Part shown: positions 10,648 through 23,129 of the stretch, piece after piece | Layout: every line of letters begins with the position of its first letter | Position numbering within the stretch: position 1 is the first letter of the stretch | NCBI RefSeq assembly: GCF_027943255.1 | Contig: NC_072895.1 | Location: 83,888,001-83,952,000 of the forward strand | Origin: Anastrepha obliqua | Lineage: Eukaryota; Arthropoda; Insecta; Diptera; Tephritidae | Direction of reading: 5' to 3' | Length of the DNA stretch: 64,000 nt | Notes under the pieces: generated by a model | What the model saw: the letters and a program-made list of their open reading frames with translations, nothing else | What the model was told of the DNA's origin: nothing | Database searches by the model: none | Made by a program: the position numbers and the translations under genes

Positions 10648-12632
10648 ATAATTATATGGAGAGATTAAAAACATTTAGCATTTATTGTATGCGACACCCT
10701 GTGTTACTTATTTACGAAGTATTGAATTTCGCAGTTTGTTGAACACTGCTGCTTTGGGCGTTTACATACACTTAACGGCTATTTTTGCTTTACTTACAAT
10801 ACAACATTTTTTTCTCGTCTATTTGCTTTATATTATTTTTTGTTTTTTTTTTTAATAATTTTATTTTGTTTTTGCATGCCACAACTGGCACGCTGCATTG
10901 TTGCCATTGACTGCGGTTACCCACTGCAAATTGGTGTCAAAAAAATATTTTTATTAACCGTCATTGTTGATGGTTGGTTTCCTGACAGTAGTTTACATAA
11001 AAATTTTCAGCAACAAAGGGTAGAATAACGCAAAACTACATATATTTATTTGCGCTTATATAGAGGGAGAGTGTGCGGGGAGGGGCGCACTACCAACTAC
11101 AACACAAAGATCCCTTTGTTGACAGTTTTTCTGCTCGTTTGCACATTCTGACTTCATCCTGCCTGCCTTTGCAATGCGCTTCCACTTTCGCCCCTTAGTG
11201 CCAAGGAGATAGTGGTGATAGTGCGGAAGGATGTTTTGCGAAATTCCCACGAGTTTATATATGCACGCTAAAAAGTTTTTCGTTATTTTTATTTAATTTT
11301 TTTGTAGCATTTTTTGTGCTCTCATTTTTCTATTAGTATTTGTGCTTTCCCCCTACTCATCTTGCTCACACACCCGCGCTGTCGAAGGCAACTCGTTCAG
11401 TTGTTTGTTAAATTGAAAAATCAAATCAATTTTTCCCCCTTTCTTTCGAGCGCTGTTTGCTTTCACTAAGCATTGCTATGTTGCTGTTGACTTGTTTGCT
11501 GCCAGTAGCAATTGATTTGTTTTTTGCATTTTGGCACGCTGGCACTGTTGCTTTTCCCAATCTCAATGGCTCGCACAGCTCATAACATCTCGTTGACATA
11601 CCCGCACATAACTTTTCCACTTCTCTCCGAAAAGGGGGAGTTGTTGGTGAGAGTTTTGATTGAGCTGTTTATAAGAGTATTTTGTTTGTGAATTGTTGTT
11701 GTTGTAAATTCTGCTCGTTTCTTACTTTTTATAGTTTGTTGTTGACCCTGTCACATGTTGTAGTTATCGTTTTGCCCAAGAATGAAGTCCTCAAGCGACA
11801 ACACTTAATTTTTCTATCTTTTACTGGTTCGCTTGCTTGTTTGTCTTTACCCCTTTCCTTATTTATTTCGTTTTTTTTTAGGTTCTTCACCCCTTGCTGC
11901 GCTTATTGTCCACTGCCTTGGCATACCACTTATTCTTCGATGTTTGCTTTTGGTTGTCAACATTTGATGTAGGACACATATGAAATCAATCAAGTCAAAT
12001 TTCTTATTAAATTCAGATCTAAAATAGCTTTTAATATACGTACACGTGCATGTGCCTATACATATATTGTATATTTTATATGAGTATACATATGTATGTA
12101 AGTAAATTCATTGGAAGAAATTCATTAGGAAAACAAAGAATTGTATTGCTCCCCGGAGAATGATGTTTACAAGTGGCTAAGAGTGCCGAAGGAATTGTGT
12201 TAAAAGTGGCACTTCAGACCGCACGTTGCTGCCACAACTGTGTACCTACTTGGATACTGACTACAAGTTAAGTCCCTGTAGGGAATGTGAATACATACAA
12301 TGGTATAGCCTCCGATATAGTCGTATGGGTAGAAGACCCAAGATGTTATACTTTCAAAAGTGTTAAGCAAGTGTTGCCAGGTAGGCCCTTCATACTTGAA
12401 GCGGTTCGGAGGTAATGCATCCCAATTTATTTTTTTTCCTATTTCATTCCAGGTTGGAAATTTTTTGTGATGAAATGATCTCTTGTTGCCGTTTGCTTAA
12501 TTTAAGCTCTTTTGAGTGCCACCACAATTTGCTTTCTGTTGTGAAATAAAGTGGTTATGAAGTGGTGCAAAATAAATTTATTTAAACTAAAAATTTAAAT
12601 ATTTTAAAAACAAAAGCGAATATAAGAGAAAC
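10648..12632. other. No gene seen
   Basis: Mixed sequence without recognisable coding. 11040-11650 is less AT-biased than its surroundings and contains pyrimidine-rich tracts, so it could be host non-coding DNA, but I cannot assign it. Confidence 0.45.
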
Positions 12633-12855
12633 GTATATGTATATATTTGGCGCTTATACTCTTTGTTAGGCGATTGGCCGAGCTCCTCCTCTAATAGGTG
12701 GTGTGTGTCTTTATGTTTTTCCAAAAATTGAGGGACCTACAATTTTATGCCACCTCCAAACGGCAGATGGTTTTTTCAGGGCAGATTACACTCGGGCGTT
12801 TGCCATTGCCTGGCGAGCGGCGACAGTTATGAGAAAAAGAAAAATTTAGGCTATT
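12633..12855 (-). mobile_element. SINE copy 3, lacking tRNA head
   Basis: Body and TA tail of the SINE family on the minus strand. The tail end (GTATATATTTGGCGC) is at the left, followed by the AGCTCCTCCTC and GAGGGACCTACAATTT blocks. The tRNA-like head is missing, so the copy is 5' truncated. Confidence 0.7.
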
Positions 12856-12933
12856 CAAAAAAAAAAAAAAAAAAATACAAATTCTTACAAAATAACAGAA
12901 ACGCAACTTTTGATCAGACTTGACTATTTTCCT

Positions 12934-14000
12934 TTTAGGGGTTATAATAGATAGTAAAATCTCATGGAGATTTAATGTGGAAGAAAGAGCAAAGAAGCTT
13001 CTAATGCCTTAAACGTATGCATGAAAATGCTCGGTAAGACTTGGTGCTTATCTCCTGGACTCAAACATTTCATATACATGGCGGTCATTAGACCAATAAA
13101 GCTCTATGGCTTGCTAGTATGGTGGACGGTGTGGGGTAAAATGGCATACGTTAAAAGATTGAAAAGCGTGCAAAGTATTGCAGGAAAACAGGTAACCGGC
13201 GCTATGAGTACAATTCCAACAGCGGCAATAGAAATACTTCTCGACTGGCATCCAATCAAATTAGTAGTAAGAAACTCAGCCAAAAGAACTGCACTAATAC
13301 TGAGGATGGCTGGACAATTCTCACAAAGGCCTTTTGTCACAGTAACATTCTGGATTCAAACGGAGGGTCAGACTACATTGTCCCACAAGTAAACTTTGGC
13401 GACAGGCCTGGATTTGTAATATAACAGAATGGCTGGCAGAAGGGTTTAGCGTTTAGAATCCGATCACCACGCATACAAATTATTTACAGATGGATCCAAA
13501 ATGACGGAAGGAGTAGGCGCGACTACTTTCTGCCGCAGTTTGATCTCCAAACGTCTTTCAAGTTTCTTAATCACTGCTGCATATTTCAAGCTGAGATCTA
13601 TGCTGTAACCAAAACAGCTGAGTTGGCGTTGGAATTTACTTCCCTCGACACTCGCACAAATCTTTATCGATATTCAAGCGGCTATTAAAGCTATAATGGC
13701 TGTAATGTTTATGTAATAAATGCGTGCAACCCTGCAGATCCAAAATCGACGAGGTCTGCGAGAATAGACAAGTCACAATTAACTGGGTATTAGGACACAA
13801 GGAAATAGAGGGAAATGAGAGAGTCGACGAGCTGTCTAAGGCAGGTATCCGCTTGTCAAGGATGAGTCCATCGAACATAGCCCTCGCTCTCAGTTTTGAA
13901 GACGAAACTAGACGAGGAACTAACTCTGTCTGTATGGGAAGCCTTGAAAGGGATACGTTAGAACAACTCCTTTGCCACAGTCCTGCAAAACACGTTACAA
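12934..14000 (+). pseudogene. I-like LINE: RT thumb plus RNase H
   Basis: Plus-strand frames give LLGVIIDSKISWRFNVEERA, KMLGKTWCLSPGLKH, YGLLVWWT and GAMSTIPTAAIEILLDWHP, the RT C-terminal region of LINEs that carry RNase H. RNase H follows in pieces: YKLFTDGSKMTEGVGA, FQAEIYAVTKTAELALEF in a second frame, then VTINWVLGHKEIEGNERVDE and LSKAG. At least three frameshifts and several stops are present. The upstream boundary touches SINE copy 3; the downstream limit before the piggyBac-like element is uncertain. Confidence 0.75.
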
Positions 14001-14100
14001 TTTTCGTAATTATTTTTATGCACGAAAATCTGGAGAAGCCGAGCTCTATGCCAGCTGTCGGATTTGGGGCTTATTTCGTTTTAGTGCACGCTGTGCGTTC

Positions 14101-15663
14101 ATGCGAAGCGTAAGTGTTGCATTTGGCGCCAATCGGTCCGTGGGACCGGCGCTAGTGTAAGTGCAAGTTTTAGTGTAAGTATTAATGTAATATATTTATT
14201 GAATTTATATATTTTTTTACAAACTTTGAATACTTTATGACTTATGTATAGTAAAATGTATGTATGTATGTTGCTCTATATTATATTTTTATCAATTTTG
14301 TTATTCTGTTTAGATTATATTTCATATCAAAATGGACGATGACCAAATCAGACTGTTGCTGGAGGTACAAGAAGAGACATACAATGCTGAACAAGACCAC
14401 GATAGTGACGAGATATCTGAGGTAGAAGATAGTAGAAGCTCCCGCGATTTTTACTTAGGTAAAGATGAACAGACTAGGTGGAATAAATCTAATGCCTTAC
14501 ATCCAACTAGGCGACGTGGTAGAAGATAGAGGATAGCTAGAAATTTGAAGGAACCTGGTGAGCTATGGAAGCTTTTCTTCTCGGAGAGCACTATCAACCT
14601 AATAGTAAATTCACTAATGAACAAATTAATCGATGGAAACATACTTTCTTAAGAGAAAGGGGCTGCGCCGATACAAACAACGTGGAAATTGAAGCTTTTT
14701 TAGGCTTTTTACTGTTTGCTGGAGTCAGAAAAAACGATCGTCTAAATGCCAAAGATTTCTTTAAAACTGATGGTTCATCCCCGGAAATATTTCGACTAAC
14801 TATGAGTTTTAGCAGGTTCTATCTTTTAATGCGTTGTCTTAGATTTGATAACAAAGATACGCGAGATGAGAGAATTAATCTGGATAAACTGGCACCTATT
14901 AGAGAGTTGTTCGATGAAGTTGCGGGAGCGTTCAAAAAATATTACAGTGTAAACCGGAAATTCTAATGGACAACAATAGAACCAAAGGTGGAGTTGATAC
15001 CGTGGACAAAATGTGTGAGACTTACAACGTTGCACATGGTACTAAGAGATGGTCGATGGTGATATTTTAGAGCCACATGAATGTAGTCGGTATAAATACT
15101 TTTATAATATACCTGCAGAACAACCCTACGAATAAAACGAGCCATATGTTATATGTCGGGTTCTGAATACCGAAAAATGTAAATTAGATGGAGCCGAGTC
15201 TTCAGCAACATCCAATAATAATAATACTGCTCAACAAAAAAAAAAACCGTAAGACACGTTACAACTGTGCCACCTGCAAAAAATACTTTTGTTTGGAATA
15301 TGCTGTAACCGTGTGCCCTGATTGTCATGGTGAGGCTCAAAACTAAGCCAAACATAGATAAATATATACTTCGAGAAGAAGAAGTTCAGATTTTATTTTC
15401 ATTTTCCTATTACTTAAGAAAAATATCTCAAATTTGAAGACTGATTTCTGATAGACTGAAAGTCTGTAAAATAATTAATAAATGAAGTACTATGCACACT
15501 ACTTTGTTTCATTATTTTATAAATTTTATTATTAAATAATAATTATAATATTAAAAAAAAGTATTTAAAAAAAAAGAAAATTTTAGGGGCATGAACTATC
15601 GGTCTGTTAGACCGTTCGCGAGTATAGATGTTACAGTAACTGGCACGAGTATAGGAAGGTTAA
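14101..15663 (+). mobile_element. Broken piggyBac-like transposon
   Basis: The right end reads as TTAA preceded by GGAAGG (TTAA at 15660-15663), so the inverse terminus would be CCTTCC, consistent with the piggyBac superfamily. A 15-bp palindrome of the form CGGTCYGTKRGACCG lies near both ends (14134-14148 and 15600-15614), which supports the extent. The left TTAA is not visible, so the left boundary is approximate. The transposase remnants inside are described separately. Confidence 0.65.
14332..15345 (+). pseudogene. piggyBac-like transposase, internally deleted
   Basis: Starts at ATG 14332 with an acidic N-terminus (DDDQIRLLLE...) and a basic RRRGRR patch, then a stop at 14527. A second frame from about 14565 carries FTNEQINRWKHTF, EAFLGFLLFAGVRK and RFYLLMRCLRFDNKDTRDER, the N-terminal half of the piggyBac transposase fold, ending at 14964. 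The central catalytic part is gone. A further frame resumes with RTKGGVDTVDKMCETYN (about 14970-15030), a block conserved near the C-terminal end of the domain. The C-terminal cysteine motif (CATCKKYFCLEYAVTVCPDC, 15265-15324) is preserved. Family members usually have around 550-600 residues; this copy cannot be active. Confidence 0.85.
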
Positions 15664-16941
15664 TCAGAGCCTTTGCAAAAGATCTGGGTATGCAGTTTTA
15701 TGGCCTATTCAATTCACAAGGTGAAAGAGTGAAGCCGCTCAAAGTTCGCGTTGATGTTTAATAATTTATTTTTCAAAAAGCTGTTGACAATTTGTTCTAT
15801 ATACGAGTAAATAAATCACAAGAGAATATCTCAGTAAATCAAAGCAATGGAGTCAATGAAAGTATTGAAAGTACTGAAAGTGGCATAGAAAGTGAACGAT
15901 TTTTTTAAGTTGTTTACGGAGATTTTTTAAAAAATTAATGAAGGGAAAGAGCCACAAAACTAAAAGAATTAGTTAATTCATATTTAAATAAAACCCATTA
16001 CGACAGTTTATTGAAGAGTTGCTTCTTATTTTAAAGGAAGAGAATGTAGAACAAATATGCAGAAATATTTTTATATTCTAAGCTACTTTTTTCTAAATGA
16101 AAAATTAGCAAAGTGCTCTAGAGCCGATTTCTAAATAAAACCATTGTCTACTTTCTCAACCTGAAGGCGAATCTATTAAAAGTGGTATCGGTAAATTAGC
16201 TGATTTGTTTTTTTTTTCTTTCGTCGTGTCCATGAGGCTGTCACCACAAAATGAAACAAGGCGAATTCATTCTTTGTTTTCTACTTTGACAATACTTTGC
16301 TTTGACAATCAAAATATTGGTGTTGGTCTAGTGCCACCACCTTTAATGCATGCGCCTTGCTCAACTTCATCACCCTTTTGGCATTTTACTGAGTGAGTAC
16401 TCAACTCAATTAATGCAATTAAACAATGTAAATGTCTAACATTTTGGAATTGAATTCGAATCGCTGAAATCAAGTGACTAACAGAAAATAAATAAAAAAT
16501 GATTTGTGAAACATAGGTAAAAAAGTTCCCACGACATTATTGGGACTGTTCTACACTACTAAAGCGACACGGGTTTATATCTGACTGAGTACTGTCACTC
16601 CAGCTGCATTCCTCAAACATTTATGAGGCATGTTTATGCTGCTACAACAACAGCAACAAATGTTTTCAGACTTATGAGGCATAAATAAAAAAAAGAAGTA
16701 CAGACTATTGTTTTTTGGTCTTAGTCAGGGCTAGCAAAGAATTATTACAATCACTTCTGGCTTCACTCCAATGAATAATTTTGTTAACCCTCGAGAAGGC
16801 GCGTCTAAACGATAAACTCCGTTTGGTGCACGAATTTTATTATTAGGAGTTAAAAAATTATTAAAGGAGTTAAAAAAAAACAAGTCAGCTAGAAGCTCTC
16901 AGAATTAGACTGATTTTATTATTTAACTTAATGTTCAAGCA
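15664..16941. other. No gene seen
   Basis: AT-rich DNA. A short ACAACAACAGCAACAA stretch near 16640 resembles sequence often found in fly LINE ends but is too short to assign. Confidence 0.5.
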
Positions 16942-17240
16942 GGGCGGCCGTCATAGCCGAATAGGTGGTGCGCGACTACCATTCGGAATTCACACAGAGA
17001 ACGTCGGTTCGAATCTCGGTGAAAACACCAAAATTAAGAAAAACATTTTTCTAATAGCGGTCGCCCCTTGGCAGGCAATGACAAACCTCCGAGTGTATTT
17101 CTGCCATGAAAAAAGTTCTCATAAAAATATCTGCCGTTCGGAGTCGGCTTGAAACTGTACGTCCCTCCATTTGTGGAACAACATTAATGCGCACACCACA
17201 AATATGGTGTACGCACCAATTATATGTATATATATAATAT
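16942..17240 (+). mobile_element. tRNA-derived SINE, copy 4
   Basis: Plus-strand SINE with an intact-looking head: box A-like TAGCCGAATAGGTGG near 16954 and box B-like GGTTCGAATCTC at 17006-17017. The body is normal up to the CACCACAAAT block. About 30 bp (the GGAGGAGGAGCTCGG... block) is deleted before the GTGTACGCACCAATTA end. The TA tail runs to about 17240. Confidence 0.8.
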
Positions 17241-18120
17241 AATGTTCAATCAAAGCTTACAAATGTGTATATATTCGCTTAGTTCATATATTTCAAAATT
17301 ATACATTTAAATACCATATTTCTCAATAATAAAAATGCTTATAAAAGTGATTCGGTGAAGTATTGAGAAATCAACGGAAATATTGTCATATTATATTAAG
17401 TTTTTTTAATATTTCTGCAAACTTATCATTTTCTTTTACCTGGAGTGTGTATATGCATTTTACTGACACTACTTTTACGTACTTTCAAAATATTATGCCT
17501 CTTGCCTAGGTATTGCAGCAAATTCAAGTTGTTTTGATAATTTGATGGTTTATTTATTAAAAAATAGATTTAGTAAGTTGATAAGGAAATAAACAAAATT
17601 AAGCTTAAAAGGTCTCCTGAATTTGATTGGATCTCAGTTGAAGTGTTTCGGAATCTGTCATAAAATTACATTGTCTATTTAGCAAGTTTATTTAACAAGT
17701 GCTTCAGCTTTAGATACGCACTTATATATTGCATTTTAAAGCAAGCAGAAAAAACATTTACTCAAAGGCACTCAGAGCTGGTATTCTAAAGTTAATAGTA
17801 ATCATTGAAAATCTAACAATTTTAAAATTGCGTGATCAAATTGCTCATAGTAAGATTACTACATCTCTTAACAGCTCTGAGTAAAACGTATGCTCAACGT
17901 TCACATTTCTAGCGAAGCTATCATAGGGAGTTCTAAAAAGGTGGTCCGATTGGGACTCATATGTAGTTTATATAAGTTTCATTTCATTTTAAAGAGCCAT
18001 ACCCCTTCAGCGACATTGATGGAAGTGACAATTACGTCCGGTACATATGGATCACCTACAATAATGTCTCGACAGCCCCCCGTATATTTCTGAACATCGA
18101 CACAGTCGCCGGCAATAATT
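17241..18120. other. No gene seen
   Basis: AT-rich DNA with no coding resemblance on either strand. Confidence 0.5.
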
Positions 18121-18446
18121 ATATTTATATATAGGATATATAATTGACGCGTACACCCTTATTGGGTGATTGGCCGAGCTCCTCCGCCGATTTATTGTGT
18201 GCGTCTTGATGGTGTTCCAGGAATGGAGGGACCTACAATTTCAAGCCGACTCCAAACGGCAGATATTTTTTTTAGGAGCTTTTTCATGGCAAAATTACAC
18301 CCGGAGGTTTGCCATTGCGTGCCGAGGGGCAACCGCAATTAGAAAAAACTTTTTCTTCATTTTGGTGTTTCACGGCGATTCGAGCCAACGTTCTCCGATT
18401 TCCGAATGGTAGTCAGCACCAACCCATTCGGCTACGGTGGTCGCCG
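18121..18446 (-). mobile_element. tRNA-derived SINE, copy 5 (near full length)
   Basis: Minus-strand copy spanning head (right) to TA tail (left). All body blocks are present with scattered substitutions. The head keeps TAGCCGAATGGGTTGGTGC and a slightly altered box B (GGCTCGAATCGCC). Same orientation and length as copy 2. Confidence 0.8.
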
Positions 18447-20953
18447 TAATAATAATTAGTAATAGTTATTTATATTTAGTTATAATTGGGGTTTCTAATT
18501 TATTTTAGCTGAACAATTCGGTATTAAGATATGAAATGAGAAATAAGAAATGAAATGACCACTGCATTTTCATCGCTGGACATATTTTATGTGCTTAGTA
18601 AACTGAAATGATTTAACAGTGATTCCCATAAAAAAACGTGTGTATTTAAGAAAAGGCACCACATATGCTAATTTTTTACTATTTATTTACAATATTTATT
18701 TTTAAATTCAATAATTTTTTTTATAATAATATATTTCCTTCTGGTCCTAACTTAGTATTCCTATAATAAAATGAAAATTTGAAGCATCTCAAAATTCTCA
18801 CTGATTTTGGATAATTTCTTTGTCTGAAGATGTTGCTCACCTTCTCCATATAACGAATACATGACATTCTCTTTTATATGGAGAAAATGCGATACATCGT
18901 CACGGGAAAAATGATCAAAAATCAACGACAATTTTTAGCGGCGTTTGGTACTTTGTTATACAAAAATGAGTTTTAAAACTAGTTACCTTAACTTTCTTAA
19001 AAAACTGTTGATTAAAAGTATCGAAAATTTGTCAAATTTTTATATATCTTTTACAAAGCGTCAAACTTGTATTATTCTCGTCTCTATTACAGAGTGAAAT
19101 GTATTTTTATAAAAAAAAATATTCAAGTTAAAAAATGAATAAAAAAATGTCAATATGTGATGCCTTTATAATACTTTCACGTGGGTGTATGTACACCAAT
19201 TTGTATAAACTTTTTTCTCCATGACTAAATACAAGCTGACTTCAGCAAATAATGCTGTGATAGCTGCTTTCACCTATGTGTGCATATGCACTTATATAAG
19301 TTGAAATGATTGAGCAAAAGAGTATATTTCAATGTTCAGCGAAAATTTACTGAAAAAAGTGCATTTAAAAATCTGTGCAACGAAATTTCAAAGTCATGCG
19401 CCCTAGGCGTTTAATGCTAATAAATTCATTTCCACTCATTGGCGTGGTAAATGTCACAATCTGCAATGAATGCACTGCTGCAATAGCTATGAATTTTATA
19501 TCGTGAAGCAGGCAATCACCTACCCATTCCTCTTTAGTAATAATGAAAAATTCAAAATCAATTTCCAATTGAATTGCATTTTCAATCATTGGCGCATTTT
19601 CCTAGTTTCCATTTTTCATTTGCCATTTACTGCGAGGATACATATATGCGAGGTGCATAGGAATGTGAGTAGGTCCATTCAACGCTTACAGCGGGTCAAT
19701 GGCGGGCGAGTGGCGGCTGAGAGCAACTGCAAATGGCGAATTGTGAATTGTATTTGAATTAGTGATGCAATGGCCGCCCTGAAGTTGAGCACTAGATTTG
19801 AGCTTCAAATGTGGCAACTTTGTCATGGGGCGCTGATTTCTTTAGTGAAGTGGCAACTCTGTGGCGGGTGCTATGTAAATGCTGCCGAAATGCAGCTACT
19901 ACTACGGATATTGGCCAACGTTGATTTGAATATTTCAATTTTTCACATTAACTAAGTGAGTTACGAGGCAAACCAAACTCAGACAATCGAATGTAGAGAG
20001 TGGGTGTTGAGGTGCACAAGGGGCGTGAATTGAAAGGGAAAGCGCGAAAATGAAAATAAAAAAATCTAAATTTTTGTGGCAGAAATGTGGCGGAAATTCG
20101 TGCGAATGGTACATTTAGCCGTGCATTGATTGGCAATCAAGACCAGCAAATGAGGAGGAGGAACAGAAACTATGTAATGCACTTAGTAGCAGACCTCACT
20201 TAAGTAAGTGAAATGGTGCAATTATCAGCGATGTGCGTTTGACGTAAAAAAAAAAATTAATTTTGTATGTAAGAATATTTTTGCCACTGGTTATAAATTG
20301 TAGGCATAACTTTTATGTTTGAATGTAAATATTTGGTATTTTAAGTAAGCACTCTTTGTGTCTGTTTAGAAAGAAAATTATTATTTTTAATCAAATCTTA
20401 TCAAATTACAACTGTATTTTGGCTATAATATAAAACAATGTTTCGTGAAAAAACCTACATTTTTTACAATTAGTTATTGACAATTACTTCGAATGTGCAT
20501 TTGAGTAAATGAGTAGTAGAAAAAATTTATTTATTTTCTCCTTAATCTCTATGAAGGCCATAGCCGCTTTCATTGCGTAAAAATTTCGATAAAATATTGT
20601 ACAATAAAACTTCATTCAATGTTCAATTTTTTTTTTATCTCATATATTTTAAGCAGTTCATTCTTCCATTTTTATTCATCAACGAATAAGTAGTGTATCG
20701 CAAAATTAATAAATTAAATATTTATAATTTTTACAAATGGCACCGTACGTCAATCATATTTCCACACTTAAATAATTTTGTTCCTTATGTTAGTAAATTG
20801 AAAGTCGGGCCCCACGAATAGCAAAAAGTCGGAACCTTCAAGTACCTGGGAACTATTAACCTTATAAGTCTTATAATAGCTACTCAAGTATGTGAAACGT
20901 GGTTCTGAGTGCAAATACGTGTTGTATTAAAAAAAAAACAAAGAAAACACACA
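18447..20953. other. No clear gene
   Basis: AT-rich up to about 19350. 19370-20160 has more balanced base composition but no recognisable coding, so it may be unique host sequence. A short plus-strand stretch near 20830 reads FKYLGT, an RT-like motif, too short to call. Confidence 0.45.
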
Positions 20954-21020
20954 GTTACACCAGAGAATGTTAATGCAATTGCAATTGCAATTGCATTGCA
21001 TTAACATTCTCTGGTTACAC
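20954..21020. mobile_element. 53-bp hAT-like palindromic mini-element
   Basis: A 53-bp element at 20961-21013 starts CAGAGAATGTTAATGCAAT and ends with its exact 19-bp reverse complement, around a short ATTGCA-repeat centre. The direct repeat GTTACAC flanks it at 20954-20960 and 21014-21020. The CAGAG terminus and short direct repeat resemble hobo-type hAT elements, which normally make 8-bp duplications; here I see 7. There is no room for any gene. Confidence 0.65.
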
Positions 21021-21300
21021 ATTGCATAAGTGGCGCCAGCAAGAGGAAGCGGGCGACCGCGGTAATAGCGCAGGCACACGAAATCTAGCGCAGTCCTCAA
21101 TCATCTGTGCGATCCTTCTGCCAGGAAAATGTGAGACACAGATGGCGCTCCAAGCAGTAAGAAGGTGTTGTTCCTAAGCAACGACAGGTGGGCATTGCCA
21201 TTACCTAGGACTGGTAGCGACAGGCTAATCACCTACCCCAAACCAACGCAAGACTGAGTCTTGTCGAGGCCCTATGTTCCCGAGAAGAGTGAACAAGGGG
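21021..21300. other. GC-richer remnant of unknown origin
   Basis: Base composition rises sharply relative to its surroundings, and the text resembles repeated LINE untranslated sequence, but no coding motif supports an assignment. Confidence 0.35.
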
Positions 21301-21304
21301 ACAA

Positions 21305-22030
21305 AAAAAAATCTAAAAATATTTATTTTTTTATTCATCAATTTCTATTTTATTTCTTTCAAAGAAGTACCCCTCAAATATAATACACTTGGTCTTTGGT
21401 CTGTCCTTGAGCTCTCTCAGCGATTCAGTTTTTATCTTCTTAGTCGTCGGCAAATTCCGTCCTTTCATGGAGCTCTTCAATCTTGGTAACAGGAAAAAGT
21501 TGCAGGGGGCCAAATCTGGTGAATACGGTGGCTGAGGCATGATAACGGTATTGTTTTTTGCCAAATAATCTCTCACAAGCAAAGCTGAGTGAGCAGGTGG
21601 ATTATCATGATGCAAAATGCTTGCATTTTTTCCACAATTAGGGAGTTTTTTCGTATTTCTTCATGCAAACGTCACATAACTTCAAGGCAATACATCTTAT
21701 TTACCGTACGACCGTGTGGTAAGAACTCCTGATGCACTACGCCATGGTAATCGAAGAAAACAGTGAGCAAAACTTTGATATTTGACCGAACTTGGCGCGC
21801 TTTTTTTTGGTTTTGGCTCTCCTGGACTCTTCCATTGGGACGATTGGGGGCTCGTTTCTATGTCATAACCATATTGCTATGATTCGTCACCAGTTATGAC
21901 CTTTTAAGCAAATCCGGATAATCGTTGAGCGATGCTCATGCGACGATATTTTTGGTTGAGCAATTTTGTAACGAAATTCGCTGCCACATGCTGGCAACGT
22001 AGAAGATCGGAGTCTTTCAGAAATTTATCG
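21305..22030 (-). pseudogene. mariner transposase fragment
   Basis: Minus-strand reading, N- to C-terminal: HVAANFVTKLLNQKYRRMS, a TGDES-like first catalytic block, HHDNPPAHSALLVRDYLAKN and PPYSPDLAPCNFFLLPRLK. In the last block the third catalytic Asp (APCD) has become Asn. Close to the mariner at 45182-46203. The first helix-turn-helix and both inverted termini are missing; several frameshifts are present. Confidence 0.75.
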
Positions 22031-22039
22031 ATTTTGGAA

Positions 22040-22745
22040 ATGTTGGAATCGGAAGGGTTAACTAGTAGCGATAGTGCATCGTGATCGTCAAAATGCTGAT
22101 GTCTTTGCCTATTTAGTCGTGGGCAAAAGACTTGGTTTTTTGTTACACTGCGACCAATGCGAAGACGAGTGTAGGGCGTAGTAAAGTTAGACGGGAGGGA
22201 TGATTGGTAACTTCGTTTCGTGCGATTAGCATTAATCCTGGAGTAATGATGGCTATAGTGAACCCAGTCAGCTACTAGTTTGGTTTGCCTCTGCTGCTCT
22301 ATGAGTCGATAAACATAATTTTTACATATAAGATTTGATGTGGTAGTACGAGTAGGAGTAAGGCTGATATCCTTGGCAGTAGTACCAGCGACTGTATTGC
22401 TGTTGATGCCTGAATGCACTGGTACCTACATGATTCTGATTTTATGAGGGTGAGAAATCAGGACATTTTTTATGGTTCCAATAATATAATTGGAGTTATT
22501 ATAGTTTTTTATGGTCTGAAAAACCGGAAGTGCTGTCTGTACTTATAATGTATTTGCCCTTAGAGTTTGACGAATACTGCACTGCTGTTGCTTCAGCGAT
22601 GAAAATTGCGCAAAATGGAAGTAGTAGTCCATATTACATATATAGGCTCCACTTTCTTTCATGACGGCAGAGGAAGTGTAATTCGCTTTGGAATCATCGG
22701 TGAAAATTAGTTGCCAACTCGAGCTTTTAAGGTGAGATGAAACGT
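22040..22745 (-). pseudogene. RNase H and C-terminal region of an I-like LINE
   Basis: On the minus strand: IFTDDSKANYTSSAV (first RNase H Asp), FIAEATAVQYSS (catalytic Glu region), KYIISTDSTSGF (second Asp), then VPVHSGINSNTV (the H-x-G-I-x-G-N-x-x-A turn, degraded). After that comes SSLPSNFTTPYTRLRIGRSV, the segment downstream of RNase H in I-type LINEs. Frames change between blocks. It abuts the mariner fragment on its left; the sequence on its right is ambiguous. Confidence 0.65.
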
Positions 22746-23129
22746 GCGCAATACTCTGTCGATGTCTTATTAGATTTTTGCATGTAACTTAAGTCGTTTA
22801 TAAAAGACGATTTTTCCAGCACTCGTGGCGGATGATAGCCGTATCTCGTCGATAACAACCTTAAAGGCAGTCCATTGTCTTTTGAAAAGAGGCGCATTTG
22901 TAAATTGAAGAAGCTGTCTTAGGAGTCCGTGTTCGCACAGCTGCCGAATAAAAGATTTTTTGTAGAAAAGCATTAGAAGTGAGAGCAAGCTTAGGATAAA
23001 GTTTCCTTATATTGTCTATTAATGATGGTAGACCTGATTCTACCAGGATATTTTTTATTTGCGAAGTAGAAAATGCAGTTAAAACTGCTTTTTAATTTTT
23101 TTCCAAGCTTGCACAATTCTTTGAATTCA
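22746..23129 (-). other. Ambiguous LINE-derived stretch
   Basis: Lies between the RNase H fragment and the Jockey RT fragment, both on the minus strand. The frames are open in places but show no motif I can name, so it cannot be decided whether it belongs to either element. Confidence 0.35.

Noticed and set aside
21904..22419. A single 171-codon host gene
   Set aside because: The frame is a fusion of an RNase H/LINE C-terminal segment and a mariner segment that happen to share a frame.
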